DNA of 64,000 nt from CmP2 sp052084925 (GTDB taxonomy: Bacteria; Actinomycetota; Actinomycetes; Actinomycetales; Micrococcaceae): assembly GCA_052084925.1 (NCBI GenBank), contig JBQDEV010000009.1:1-64000 (forward strand), written 5' to 3'. The notes beneath the pieces are model-generated. The model did no database searches, was not told where the DNA came from, and saw nothing but the letters and a program-made list of their open reading frames with translations. Of the stretch, positions 42,180 through 51,390 are shown one piece after another; position 1 is the stretch's first letter; each line of letters begins with the position of its first letter. A program made the position numbers and the translations under genes.

Positions 42180-42236
42180 GAGGCTCCTTTCAGGGGATGG
42201 TCAGCACCAGAGTATCGCGCTGGTACGCTCACAGGT

Positions 42237-43661
42237 GTGAAGGTGAAGGGTCTGGCGCTCGCCGTGAGTGCGCTGTTGCTCACCGGCTGCACCGTGCTGG
42301 AGGCCCCGCCGGAGAAGCAGGCGGAGCGGGCCGCGCTGACCGCCACCTCCGTGCCCGCCACCAGCCTCGCCGGGGCCCGGCAGTGGATCCTCGCTGCGGA
42401 AGAAAAACTCGCCCCGGTGCTCGCCGCGGCCACGCAACCGCCGTCGCAGGTACTCGCCCTCGACCCGGAGGCCCCGCTGCCCACCGAGGTGTTGTCCCGC
42501 CGGCTCAACACCGTGCTCGGCTCGGAGCTGTCCACCGCGGCACTGGTCACCGACGTGATGACCGGGGAGGTGCTCTACGACCGGGACGCCACCACCGCCC
42601 GCACCCCGGCGTCGTCGCTGAAGATCCTCACCGCGGCCGCCGCCTTGTATGAACTGGGACCCCAACACCGCTACACCACCCGCGCCGTGCTCGTGAGCGA
42701 GGAGCCACTCACCGTCGCCCTGGTGGCCGGCGGGGATGCGCTGCTGGGCGAGGGTGCGAACGACGACGATGTCGACGGCCGGGCCGGGCTCGGCAGCCTC
42801 GCCGCGCAGACGATCGACGCACTGGATGGACGCACCGGAGACTTGCGGATCGTGCTCGACGACGGCGGATACTCCGGGCCGCAGCTGACCTGGAACGACA
42901 CCCTCGTGGAGTCCGGAAACATTAGCCCCGTGCAGCCGCTGGCCCTCCATGGCGCGCGTGACAACGGCGAGCGAGTGGCCGATCCGGGCGCGCACGCGGT
43001 GAGCGTGTTCCGCGATCAGGTGGCGCAGCTGGCCGCCGACACCGGACTCGACGTCGAACAGGACACCGAGCGCGATGCCACCGCCGGGCTCGGTGAGCGC
43101 GACGGCGAGGAACTGGGTGCGGTGGACTCCGCCACCGTGGCCGAACAGGTGGAGTACCTGTTAGTGCATTCCGACAATCAGGTCGCCGAGGTCACCGCCC
43201 GCAACGCCGCGCTCGCCTCGGGCCGGGCCGGCAGCTTCGAGGGGGTGGCCGGACTGCTCACCGCCGTCGTCGACACCTTGGGGGTGGACGCCCGCGGGAT
43301 CACCATCGCCGACGGTTCCGGGCTCTCCGCCGCCAACCGGATCAGTGCCGCACAGCTGGTCGGGGTGATGAACGCGGTACAGCACCGCCCATGGCTGGCC
43401 GAAGCGGTCCTGGGGCTGCCCACCGCCGGGCTGGAGGGCACCCTGGCCGAGAGGATGACCGGCACCAGCGCGGCCGGGACGGTGCGCGCTAAGACCGGCA
43501 CCCTCTCCCGCCACTCCTCACTCACCGGTACCGTCGTCACCGCCGAGGGTCGGCAGCTCTGGTTCAGCGTGCTCAACACCGGACCCGAGGGCGAAACCGT
43601 CGCCGAGGCGCGCGAGCTGCAGGACCGCGTCGCCGTCACGTTGGCCGACTGCGGATGTTGA
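42237..43661 (+). CDS. dacB: D-alanyl-D-alanine carboxypeptidase (PBP4, peptidase S13), predicted lipoprotein
   Basis: Trims peptidoglycan stem peptides outside the membrane. A 474-residue protein with SSLK (Ser126, Lys129), SDN (in VHSDNQVAEV) and KTG (419-421). It starts at GTG 42237, about 7 nt after a TACGCT box (leaderless pattern). The open frame extends far upstream but lies over the divergent ppa gene. From this start the N-terminus is VKGLALAVSALLLTGC, a short signal peptide with a lipobox, so the enzyme is probably lipid-anchored. Order dacB-metalloprotease-tilS-hpt-ftsH is typical for actinobacteria. Confidence 0.92.
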   Translation: MKVKGLALAVSALLLTGCTVLEAPPEKQAERAALTATSVPATSLAGARQWILAAEEKLAPVLAAATQPPSQVLALDPEAPLPTEVLSRRLNTVLGSELSTAALVTDVMTGEVLYDRDATTARTPASSLKILTAAAALYELGPQHRYTTRAVLVSEEPLTVALVAGGDALLGEGANDDDVDGRAGLGSLAAQTIDALDGRTGDLRIVLDDGGYSGPQLTWNDTLVESGNISPVQPLALHGARDNGERVADPGAHAVSVFRDQVAQLAADTGLDVEQDTERDATAGLGERDGEELGAVDSATVAEQVEYLLVHSDNQVAEVTARNAALASGRAGSFEGVAGLLTAVVDTLGVDARGITIADGSGLSAANRISAAQLVGVMNAVQHRPWLAEAVLGLPTAGLEGTLAERMTGTSAAGTVRAKTGTLSRHSSLTGTVVTAEGRQLWFSVLNTGPEGETVAEARELQDRVAVTLADCGC

Positions 43662-43692
43662 CGGGTGCGTGAGCGACTGGTGGGATGGACGC

Positions 43693-44667
43693 ATGTCTGA
43701 ACCCATTGATTGGGGCCTCGCTGCCTCCACCGCCCGCTGGGTCAGTGCGGCCGGACCGCGCTCCAATCTGCGTCAGGCGCGCGAGGAGACCCGGGCGCTA
43801 CGCGAGGCGGCACTGGTGTCCGTGGAGCACGTGCGCCGGATCAGCGGGCTCGACGTCGCCCCCGACTCCCCGGTGCTGGTGGTGGACCGCCCGACCTGGG
43901 CGCGGGCCAACGCGGACTCGCTGCGGGTGTTGCTCACCCCGGGACTACCGCAGGCCTCCGCGCTTGGCGCCAGCCTCTCCGGGGTGCAGGCCGGGGGACT
44001 GCTGAGCCTGCTGAGCACCCGGGTACTGGGTCAGTACGATCCGTTTTTGGACCGGCTGCTGCTGGTCGCCCCCAACGTGATGCAGGTGCGCCAGCAGCTG
44101 AACGTGCGCCCGCAGGATTTCCGCCTCTGGGTGTGCCTGCACGAGCAGACCCACCGGGTGCAGTTCGCCGCCGCGCCCTGGCTGCGCGACTGGCTGCACG
44201 CCCAGATCACCGCGCTGCTGGGCTCGCTCGCTGAGGGCACATTGGTCGAGCGGGTCACCGAGATGCTGAATCGCCGGGACGCGCCGGACGACCGCCAGTC
44301 CGGTTCACTGCTCGATGTGGTGGCCGACGACGAGCAGCTCTCCCGGATCACCGCCGTGATGTCGCTGTTGGAGGGCCACGCCAACGTGGTGATGGACGGC
44401 GTGGACCGCTCCGTGGTGCCCACGGTGAAGACCATCCGACGCCGCTTCACCGAGCGCGGCCAGAACGCCTCCGTCATCACCCAGTTGCTGCGTCGGCTCA
44501 CCGGGATGGAAGCCAAGGTGCGCCAGTACCGCGACGGGCAGCGCTTCGTGAACCGCGCCATCGAGCTCATCGGGACGGAGGGGTTTAACCAGGTGTGGAC
44601 GTCGCCGGACCTACTGCCCACTGAGGCGGAGATTCACGACGCCGACGCCTGGGTCGCCCGCCTGTGA
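43693..44667 (+). CDS. zinc-dependent metalloprotease-like protein (DUF2342, F420-associated family)
   Basis: A 324-residue protein known in actinobacteria as a coenzyme F420 biosynthesis-associated or putative hydrolase family. It has an HExxH-type zinc site (LHEQTHRVQFAAAPWLRDW) and a downstream glutamate region (ITAVMSLLEGHANVVMDGVDR). The start ATG at 43693 is preferred over GTG 43669 because GGGATGG precedes it, though both are in frame. It overlaps tilS by 4 bp (GTGA). The F420 link is historical and the biochemical role is unknown. Confidence 0.85.
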   Translation: MSEPIDWGLAASTARWVSAAGPRSNLRQAREETRALREAALVSVEHVRRISGLDVAPDSPVLVVDRPTWARANADSLRVLLTPGLPQASALGASLSGVQAGGLLSLLSTRVLGQYDPFLDRLLLVAPNVMQVRQQLNVRPQDFRLWVCLHEQTHRVQFAAAPWLRDWLHAQITALLGSLAEGTLVERVTEMLNRRDAPDDRQSGSLLDVVADDEQLSRITAVMSLLEGHANVVMDGVDRSVVPTVKTIRRRFTERGQNASVITQLLRRLTGMEAKVRQYRDGQRFVNRAIELIGTEGFNQVWTSPDLLPTEAEIHDADAWVARL

Positions 44668-45743
44668 AGCCCACCCTCACCTCGGTGCGCGCGAGCCGAT
44701 GGCCGGTGCCCCTGCACACCGCGGTCCGCGCCCTGCGCGAGCTGAGGCGGAATCAGCCAGAACTGTTGCTCGGGGTCTCCGGTGGGGCGGACTCGCTGGC
44801 CCTAGCCGTGGCCGCCGCGCAACTCCGACCAGATGGACCAGCACAGGGACGTACCGGCGCCGTCGTCGTCGACCATCAGCTTCAGGCCGGATCGGGCGAC
44901 GTCGCGCAGCGGGCGGCACTCGTCCTGCGCGCACTGGGGCTGGACCCGGTGCTGGTGCTGCCGGTAGAGGTGCAGGAAACGGGACAGGGACTCGAAGCAG
45001 CCGCCCGCACCGCCCGCTACGCGGCCTTCCGTGAGGCGGCGACGCGCACCGGCATGCACACCGTGGCCACCGCCCACACCGCCGACGACCAGGCGGAACA
45101 GGTGCTGCTCGGGCTGGCCCGCGGCTCCGGGCTGCGCTCCCTGGCCGGGATCCGGGAGGCACACGACGTCGGACCGTTGCGCCTGGTGCGCCCGCTGCTG
45201 GAGTTGACGCGCGCCGACACCGAGGCGATCTGCCGCTGGGCGGGGGTGGACTGGTGGGAGGACCCGATGAACGACGACGGCCACCGCGCCCGGGTCCGTC
45301 ACCGGCTGCTGCCCGCCCTGGAGGACCCCGACACTGGACTGGGCCCCGGGGTGCGCGCCGGACTCATCCGCACCGCCGCGCTCGCCGCCGACGACGCCGC
45401 CGCCCTGGAAGACTGGGCGGACCGGGTCTACGTCGCTGCCACTACCAGCCCCGCCAGTCCAGCCGACACAGCCACCAGGACAGACTCCACAGTGCTCCAT
45501 CTGGACGCCCTGACCGCCGAGCCACCCGCCATCCGCCGCCGCGTGATCGCCCGCGCCGTCGTCGATCTCACCGGCGCCCAGCCCACCGCCGAACGCCTGC
45601 GCGCCGTCGATGCCCTGATCACCGCCCGCTCCGGCTCCTCCGCCGGCCCCATCGAGCTGCCCGGGGTGCACGTCTGGCGCGAACGCGGCACCGAATATGC
45701 GACACTGTTGATGTTCCGACGCCTCAGGAGAGCCCCACGATGA
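44664..45743 (+). CDS. tilS: tRNA(Ile)-lysidine synthase
   Basis: Adds lysine to C34 of the CAU-anticodon tRNA-Ile so that it reads AUA. A 359-residue N-type PP-loop ATPase: LLLGVSGGADSLALAVA holds the PP motif SGGADS, then TAHTADDQAEQVLLGLARGSGLRSLAGI and the WWEDPMNDD region. The start GTG overlaps the previous stop (GTGA) and the stop overlaps hpt (ATGA), so it sits in a tightly coupled operon. It is short at the C-terminus compared with E. coli TilS, as usual for actinobacteria. Confidence 0.95.
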   Translation: MKPTLTSVRASRWPVPLHTAVRALRELRRNQPELLLGVSGGADSLALAVAAAQLRPDGPAQGRTGAVVVDHQLQAGSGDVAQRAALVLRALGLDPVLVLPVEVQETGQGLEAAARTARYAAFREAATRTGMHTVATAHTADDQAEQVLLGLARGSGLRSLAGIREAHDVGPLRLVRPLLELTRADTEAICRWAGVDWWEDPMNDDGHRARVRHRLLPALEDPDTGLGPGVRAGLIRTAALAADDAAALEDWADRVYVAATTSPASPADTATRTDSTVLHLDALTAEPPAIRRRVIARAVVDLTGAQPTAERLRAVDALITARSGSSAGPIELPGVHVWRERGTEYATLLMFRRLRRAPR

Positions 45744-46291
45744 TCGAAGAAGACGTTGCCGACGACCTGCTGCACGTGCTCATGTCGAAGCAGGAGATCC
45801 AGGCCACCGTCGCCGAGTTGGCCGCCCAGATCGACCGCGACTACGCGGACAAGGACGTGCTGTTAGTCGGTGTGCTGAAGGGTGCGGTCATGGTGATGGC
45901 CGACCTCTCCCGCGCCATCCGCTCGCACGTGACCATGGACTTCATGGCGGTGTCCTCCTACGGCTCCGGCACCAAGTCCTCCGGCGTGGTGCGGATCCTG
46001 AAGGACCTGGAGACCGACCTGATGGGCCGCCACGTGCTCATCGTGGAGGACATTATCGACTCCGGCCTCACCCTGTCCTGGTTGAAGACCAACCTGGAAT
46101 CCCGCGGTCCGGCCTCGGTGGAGATCTGCGCGCTGCTGCGCAAGCCGGAGGCCATGAAGACCGAGATCGACGTGAAGTACGTGGGCCGCGACATCCCGAA
46201 CGAGTTCGTGGTGGGCTACGGCTTGGACTTCGCCGAGCAGTACCGCAACCTGGAGTTCGTGGGCACGCTGGCCCCGCACGTCTATTCCTGA
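45740..46291 (+). CDS. hpt: hypoxanthine phosphoribosyltransferase
   Basis: Salvages hypoxanthine and guanine to IMP and GMP. A 183-residue protein with the PRPP-binding loop VLIVEDIIDSGLTLSWL, the flexible loop MAVSSYGSGTKSSGVVRI and VGYGLDFAEQYRNL near the end. The ATG overlaps the tilS stop by 4 bp. The longer upstream frame is a shadow of tilS. Confidence 0.97.
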   Translation: MIEEDVADDLLHVLMSKQEIQATVAELAAQIDRDYADKDVLLVGVLKGAVMVMADLSRAIRSHVTMDFMAVSSYGSGTKSSGVVRILKDLETDLMGRHVLIVEDIIDSGLTLSWLKTNLESRGPASVEICALLRKPEAMKTEIDVKYVGRDIPNEFVVGYGLDFAEQYRNLEFVGTLAPHVYS

Positions 46292-46387
46292 CTGTCCTCT
46301 GTCTGCGAACGGCGCCCCCGTGTGACGCCGCGAAGTTGACCGACCCGGTACGGTATGAGGGGTGCGCGCGCGTGAACAGGAGACTGA

Positions 46388-48460
46388 GTGAACATCAAGA
46401 AGATCTTCAAGGGGCCGATCATCTGGATCGTGCTCGCGGTACTGATGCTGCTGCTCGTCGTGCCGGTGCTCACCCAGAGCTCCAGCTCCCGCGTCGACAC
46501 CTCGGTGGGCATGCAGCTGCTGGCCGAGGATCAGGCGGCCCAGGCCCTCGTTGACGACGGCGAAAACCGGGTCGATCTCACCCTGCACGAGGAGCTCACC
46601 CTCGATGACCGCGAGCTCGGGGAACAGGTCCACTTCTTCTTCTCCGAGGCCCGCGCCGAGAACGTGATCACCGCGGTCGAGGGCTCCGACCTGGACGACT
46701 ACACCGACGAGCCGGTCCAGTCGAACTGGTTGCTGAGCATGCTCGGCTTCCTCATCCCGTTCCTCATCATCGCCCTGCTGTTCTGGTTCCTGCTCTCCCG
46801 CATGCAAGGTGGGGGCGGCAAGGTGATGCAGTTTGGTAAGTCGAAAGCGAAGCTGATCACCAAGGACATGCCGCAGGTGACCTTCGTCGACGTGGCCGGG
46901 GCGGATGAAGCCGTCGAGGAGCTCCACGAGATCAAGGAGTTCCTCTCCGAACCCGCGAAGTTCCAGGCCGTGGGCGCGAAGATCCCCAAGGGCGTGCTGC
47001 TCTACGGTCCCCCCGGCACCGGCAAGACTCTGCTGGCCAAGGCCGTGGCCGGCGAGGCGGGTGTGCCCTTCTACTCGATCTCCGGCTCCGACTTCGTCGA
47101 GATGTTCGTGGGCGTGGGCGCCTCCCGGGTTCGTGATTTGTTCGAGCAGGCCAAGACCAACTCGCCCGCCATCATCTTTGTGGATGAGATCGACGCCGTC
47201 GGCCGCCACCGCGGCGCCGGCGTGGGCGGCGGCAACGACGAGCGCGAGCAGACCCTGAACCAGCTGCTCGTCGAGATGGACGGCTTCGACGCCACCACCA
47301 ACGTCATCCTGATCGCCGCCACCAACCGCCCCGACGTGCTGGACCCCGCGCTGCTGCGCCCGGGCCGCTTCGACCGCCAGATCCCGGTGGAGGCACCGGA
47401 TTTGGAAGGGCGGCATAAGATCCTGCAGGTCCACGCCCAAGGCAAGCCCCTGGTGGACGGTGTCGACCTGCGCGCCCTGGCGAAGAACACCCCCGGATAC
47501 ACCGGCGCCGACCTGGCGAACGTGCTCAACGAAGCGGCACTGCTCACGGCCCGCTCGAACGCGCAGCTCATCGACGACCGCGCCCTCGACGAGGCGGTGG
47601 ACCGGGTGATGGCTGGCCCGCAGAAGCGCACCCGGCTGATGAAGGAACACGAGCGCAAAGTCACCGCCTACCACGAGGGCGGCCACGCGCTGGTGGCGGC
47701 CGGACTACGGAACTCGGCGCCGGTCACCAAGATCACCATCCTGCCGCGCGGCCGCGCCCTGGGCTACACCATGGTGGTGCCCGAGGACGACAAATATTCC
47801 GTCACCCGCAACGAACTGCTGGACCAGCTGGCCTACGCGATGGGCGGCCGGGTGGCGGAGGAGCTGGTGTTCCACGACCCCTCCACCGGCGCCTCCAACG
47901 ACATCCAGAAGGCCACCGACACGGCGCGGAAGATGGTGACCGACTACGGCATGTCGGCCCGGATCGGCACCGTGAAGCTGGGCTCGGGCAACTCGGAACC
48001 GTTCCTGGGCAAGGAGATGGGCTCCGGGCGCGAGTACTCCGAATCGGTGGCGGGCATCGTCGACGCCGAGGTGCGCGAACTGCTCGACGCCGCCCACTCC
48101 GAGGCGTACGAGATCCTCAAGCAGAACCGGGAGATCCTCGACCGGCTGGCCTATGAGTTGCTGGAGCGGGAGACCCTGAACCAGAAGGAGATCGCCGAGA
48201 TCTTCGCCGACATCGTGAAGCGCGAACCCCGCGAGGTGTGGCTCTACAACGAGTCCCGCCCGGTCTCCGACACCCCGCCGGTGCTCTCGCCCGCCGAGAA
48301 GCGCGCCCAGCAGGAGCAGACGAGCCAGGTCAGCCAGACCAGCCAGGAGACTCCGGAGGACACCTCCGATTCGCTGGGGCCGCTGGTGGATCCCAGCCCC
48401 GGCACGGAACTGCCCGGTGAATCTGCTGGCGAGTCCGGCCTGAACGAGGAGAACCGCTGA
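46388..48460 (+). CDS. ftsH: ATP-dependent zinc metalloprotease FtsH
   Basis: Membrane-bound quality-control protease of 690 residues. Two membrane helices (about 9-29 and 116-137) flank the extracytoplasmic domain. The AAA domain has Walker A GPPGTGKT (207-214), Walker B IIFVDEIDAVG and the SRH arginines, followed by the M41 protease site HEGGH (429-433). The start is GTG with AGGAG 5 nt upstream. The C-terminal 70 residues are an acidic/Ser-Gln-rich disordered tail. It overlaps folE by one base (TGATG). Confidence 0.98.
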   Translation: MNIKKIFKGPIIWIVLAVLMLLLVVPVLTQSSSSRVDTSVGMQLLAEDQAAQALVDDGENRVDLTLHEELTLDDRELGEQVHFFFSEARAENVITAVEGSDLDDYTDEPVQSNWLLSMLGFLIPFLIIALLFWFLLSRMQGGGGKVMQFGKSKAKLITKDMPQVTFVDVAGADEAVEELHEIKEFLSEPAKFQAVGAKIPKGVLLYGPPGTGKTLLAKAVAGEAGVPFYSISGSDFVEMFVGVGASRVRDLFEQAKTNSPAIIFVDEIDAVGRHRGAGVGGGNDEREQTLNQLLVEMDGFDATTNVILIAATNRPDVLDPALLRPGRFDRQIPVEAPDLEGRHKILQVHAQGKPLVDGVDLRALAKNTPGYTGADLANVLNEAALLTARSNAQLIDDRALDEAVDRVMAGPQKRTRLMKEHERKVTAYHEGGHALVAAGLRNSAPVTKITILPRGRALGYTMVVPEDDKYSVTRNELLDQLAYAMGGRVAEELVFHDPSTGASNDIQKATDTARKMVTDYGMSARIGTVKLGSGNSEPFLGKEMGSGREYSESVAGIVDAEVRELLDAAHSEAYEILKQNREILDRLAYELLERETLNQKEIAEIFADIVKREPREVWLYNESRPVSDTPPVLSPAEKRAQQEQTSQVSQTSQETPEDTSDSLGPLVDPSPGTELPGESAGESGLNEENR

Positions 48461-49026
48461 TGGTTGATCAGCCGCGCATCGAAGCCGCCGTCAAGGAGAT
48501 CCTGGCCGCCATCGGGGAGGACCCGCAGCGCGACGGCCTGCAGGAGACCCCGGCCCGGGTGGCGCGCGCCTACGCGGAAATGTTCTCCGGCCTGACCCAG
48601 GATCCGCAGGAGGTGCTGGGCACGACCTTCGACATCTCCCACGACGAGCTGGTGCTGGTCAAGGAGATCCCGTTCTACTCCACCTGCGAGCACCACCTGG
48701 TCCCGTTCCACGGCCATGCGCACATTGGCTATATCCCGTCGCCCGACGGCGGGATCACCGGGCTGAGCAAGCTGGCCCGGCTCGTGGAGGTCTTCGCGCG
48801 ACGGCCCCAGGTGCAGGAGCGGCTCACCACCCAGATCGTCGAGGCCCTCATGGAGCACCTGCACCCGCGCGGCGCGATCGTCGTCGTGCAGGCCGAGCAC
48901 CTGTGCATGTCGATGCGCGGGGTGCGCAAGCCCGGGGCGAAGACCGTGACCTCCGCGGTGCGCGGACAGCTGCGCGACGCCACCACCCGGGCCGAAGCCA
49001 TGAGCCTCATCCTGGAACGCCCCTAG
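48460..49026 (+). CDS. folE: GTP cyclohydrolase I
   Basis: First step of folate synthesis, GTP to dihydroneopterin triphosphate. A 188-residue enzyme with GEDPQRDGLQETPARVARAY-type N-terminus, the zinc site PFYSTCEHHLVPFHGHAHIGYIP (Cys and His ligands) and EAEHLCMSMRGVRKPG (here QAEHLCMSMRG). It overlaps ftsH by one base and begins a contiguous folE-folP-folB-folK block. Confidence 0.98.
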   Translation: MVDQPRIEAAVKEILAAIGEDPQRDGLQETPARVARAYAEMFSGLTQDPQEVLGTTFDISHDELVLVKEIPFYSTCEHHLVPFHGHAHIGYIPSPDGGITGLSKLARLVEVFARRPQVQERLTTQIVEALMEHLHPRGAIVVVQAEHLCMSMRGVRKPGAKTVTSAVRGQLRDATTRAEAMSLILERP

Positions 49027-49047
49027 GACACCGAGCAAAGGACCACT

Positions 49048-49959
49048 ATGTCATCGATGGCCGCCATCCCCGGAACGGGGCCCTCCACCGGACCCGTCGG
49101 CGTCGTGCGCAAGGTCGCCCGGCGCAGTCTCGCCGACCTGCCCACCGACCGCACCCTGGTGATGGGTGTCGTTAATGTGACCGACAATTCGTTCTCCGAC
49201 GGCGGGGAGCACTTCGACGCCGAAGCCGCCATCCAGCACGGGCTGAAGCTGCACTACGCCGGCGCCGACCTCATCGACGTGGGCGGGGAATCCACCGCCC
49301 CGGGCCGTGAGGAGGTCGCACCCGAGGAGGAGCAGCGCCGGGTGCTGCCCGTGATCGAGGCGCTGGTGCGCGCTGGCGCCGTCGTCTCCGTGGACACCCG
49401 TCACGCCAGCACCGCCCGTGCGGCGCTGAAATACGGAGACGTGATCATCAACGACGTTTCCGGGCTCACCCACGAGGCCGAGATGGCGGAGCTCGTCGCC
49501 GAGACCGGGGCGCACTACATCATCACCCACAACCGTGGGGATGCACAGTCGATGGACTCCCTCGCCGACTACGACGACGTGGTGACCGAGGTGCTCCGGG
49601 AACTCTCCGAGGTGAAGGACCGGTTCATCGCGGCCGGGGCGGATCCGGCGCGGCTGATTCTCGATCCGGGGCTCGGCTTCGCTAAGACCGGCGAGCACAA
49701 CTGGGAGCTGCTGCGCGGACTGGATCGCCTCGCCGCGCTGGGCTTCCCGGTGCTGCTGGGGGCCTCGCGCAAGCGGTTCTTGGGCACCTTGCTCGCCAAC
49801 TCCCGCGGCACCGCGCCCGGGCCGACCGAACGCGACCACGCCACCGCCGCGGTGACCGCCCTGGCGGCAGCCCACGGGGCCTGGGCGGTGCGCGTGCACG
49901 ACGTCGCCCCCTCCGTGGACGCGGTGCGGGTAGCCGCCGCCTGGGGCGGAGCGAATTGA
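49048..49959 (+). CDS. folP: dihydropteroate synthase
   Basis: Joins pterin pyrophosphate and p-aminobenzoate; the sulfonamide target. A 303-residue TIM barrel with MGVVNVTDNSFSDGGEHFD, DVGGESTAPGREEV, SVDTRHASTARAAL and GASRKRFLGTLL, the phosphate/pterin-binding loops. The start ATG follows AAAGGA. A 20-residue N-terminal extension precedes the barrel. It overlaps folB by 4 bp. Confidence 0.97.
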   Translation: MSSMAAIPGTGPSTGPVGVVRKVARRSLADLPTDRTLVMGVVNVTDNSFSDGGEHFDAEAAIQHGLKLHYAGADLIDVGGESTAPGREEVAPEEEQRRVLPVIEALVRAGAVVSVDTRHASTARAALKYGDVIINDVSGLTHEAEMAELVAETGAHYIITHNRGDAQSMDSLADYDDVVTEVLRELSEVKDRFIAAGADPARLILDPGLGFAKTGEHNWELLRGLDRLAALGFPVLLGASRKRFLGTLLANSRGTAPGPTERDHATAAVTALAAAHGAWAVRVHDVAPSVDAVRVAAAWGGAN

Positions 49960-50318
49960 TTCGGCTGACCGGGTTGCGCGCCCGCGGCTACCACGGGGTG
50001 CTGGAACGGGAACGGGCCGAAGGGCAAACGTTCCTGGTCGACGTCGAGCTGGAGCTGGTGGACGGACAGCTGGACACCGCAGCGCGCACCGACGACGTGG
50101 CCGACACCGTGAACTACGCCGAGGTCGCCGAGACTGCGCTGGGCATCCTCACCGGGGAGCCCGCCCGGCTCATCGAGACGGTGGCCGCCCGCATCGCCGA
50201 CGCCGTGCTGGAGACTCAGCCGCTGGTGCACCGTGTACTGGTCACCGTGCACAAGCCCGAGGCGCCGATCCCCGCGGACTTCGCCGACGTTGCCGTTGTC
50301 GTGGCCCGGGAGCGGTGA
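49956..50318 (+). CDS. folB: dihydroneopterin aldolase
   Basis: Splits dihydroneopterin to hydroxymethyl-dihydropterin. A 120-residue protein with LTGLRARGYHGVLERERAEGQ (Tyr/Glu active site), NYAEVAETALGIL, LIETVAARIADAVL and VHKPEAPI near the end. The start is TTG, overlapping the folP stop as TTGA; the position after the stop leaves no better start. Confidence 0.96.
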   Translation: MIRLTGLRARGYHGVLERERAEGQTFLVDVELELVDGQLDTAARTDDVADTVNYAEVAETALGILTGEPARLIETVAARIADAVLETQPLVHRVLVTVHKPEAPIPADFADVAVVVARER

Positions 50319-50321
50319 GCC

Positions 50322-50852
50322 GTGAATACCGCCGTGCTATCCCTGGGCTCGAACCTCGGGGATTCTGCCGCCTTGCTGGATCAGGCGGTGACCGGCCTGG
50401 CTGGACGGGGCACACAGACGCGAGTCACCGGGATCTCCCCACGGGCGCGCACGGCTCCGGTGGTGGGGGAGACCGGCCCGGCTGATCAGCCGGACTTCCT
50501 GAACCAGATCGTCACCGTGGACACCGGGCTCACCCCGCTGGAACTGCTCGACCTCGCCCAGCAGCTCGAACAGCTGGCAGCGCGCACCCGCGAGGTGCGG
50601 TGGGGCCCGCGCACCCTCGACATCGACCTGATCGCCTACCGGGTGGCCGACGGTGACCACTGGACCGAGCTGACGCTGAACTCCGAGCGGCTCACCCTCC
50701 CGCACCCGCGCGCCCACGAGCGCGCTTTCGTCTTGGCGCCCTGGGCGTGGCTGGACCCGGAGGCCACCCTCAACGGAGCACCGGTAGCCGCGCTGGCCGA
50801 GCGCGCCGCCGACCGCCACGGTGTGCACCGGTTGGACGGGACAGACTCATGA
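50322..50852 (+). CDS. folK: 2-amino-4-hydroxy-6-hydroxymethyldihydropteridine pyrophosphokinase
   Basis: Pyrophosphorylates hydroxymethyl-dihydropterin with ATP. A 176-residue protein with LSLGSNLGD at the N-terminus, DQPDFLNQIVTVDT, RWGPRTLDIDLIAY (metal-binding Asp pair) and LTLPHPRAHERAFVLAPW. GTG start 3 bp after folB. It overlaps the DUF3180 gene by 4 bp. Confidence 0.97.
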   Translation: MNTAVLSLGSNLGDSAALLDQAVTGLAGRGTQTRVTGISPRARTAPVVGETGPADQPDFLNQIVTVDTGLTPLELLDLAQQLEQLAARTREVRWGPRTLDIDLIAYRVADGDHWTELTLNSERLTLPHPRAHERAFVLAPWAWLDPEATLNGAPVAALAERAADRHGVHRLDGTDS

Positions 50853-51379
50853 GCCGCCCCGCCCTGCCCACCTTGCGTCCGGGTCTGATCGTGCTGATCC
50901 TGGTGCTCACCGCCGCCCTGGGCTGGGTGGCCTCCTATGTCACCGCCGAGCGCGGGTGGGTCACCCCGGTGCTCGGGCTGACCTCAGTGATCACCATCGC
51001 CGCCGTCGTCGTCGTGCTCCTTGGGCTGGGGCTGCGCGTGCGCCGGGACCGATCCCGCCCCGTGGCCGCCCGGATGAACCCCGTGGCCGCTGCACAGACG
51101 GTGGTGCTCGCCCAGGCCGGTGCCTATGCGTCCGCGGTGATCATGGGCTGGCACGTGGGCGTGGTGGTGCACCGGGTGCCGCTGACCGGCTGGGGGTCCG
51201 TGGGTGAGGCTGTGACCATGATCGCCACCGGTCTGGCCTTGCTGGTGGTCGGGTGCGTTGTGGAACAATGGTGCCGGATTACTGGCGACAACGGAAATAA
51301 CGGCAACAACGGCGGTGACGGTACAGGCCCCGTCACCGGCCCCGATGGCATCCCGCAAGCCGGGCGCAATCGGGCCTGA
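50849..51379 (+). CDS. DUF3180 membrane protein
   Basis: A 176-residue membrane protein with four predicted helices (about 8-28, 38-60, 88-110, 122-145) and a Asn/Gly-rich tail. DUF3180 proteins follow folK in many actinobacteria and have no known function. The ATG overlaps the folK stop (ATGA). The frame upstream to 50747 is a folK shadow. Confidence 0.85.
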   Translation: MSRPALPTLRPGLIVLILVLTAALGWVASYVTAERGWVTPVLGLTSVITIAAVVVVLLGLGLRVRRDRSRPVAARMNPVAAAQTVVLAQAGAYASAVIMGWHVGVVVHRVPLTGWGSVGEAVTMIATGLALLVVGCVVEQWCRITGDNGNNGNNGGDGTGPVTGPDGIPQAGRNRA

Positions 51380-51390
51380 CAAGGAGAACA

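Noticed and set aside
41700..42236. N-terminal extension of dacB over the pyrophosphatase gene
   Set aside because: It is antisense to ppa and would bury the lipoprotein signal sequence.
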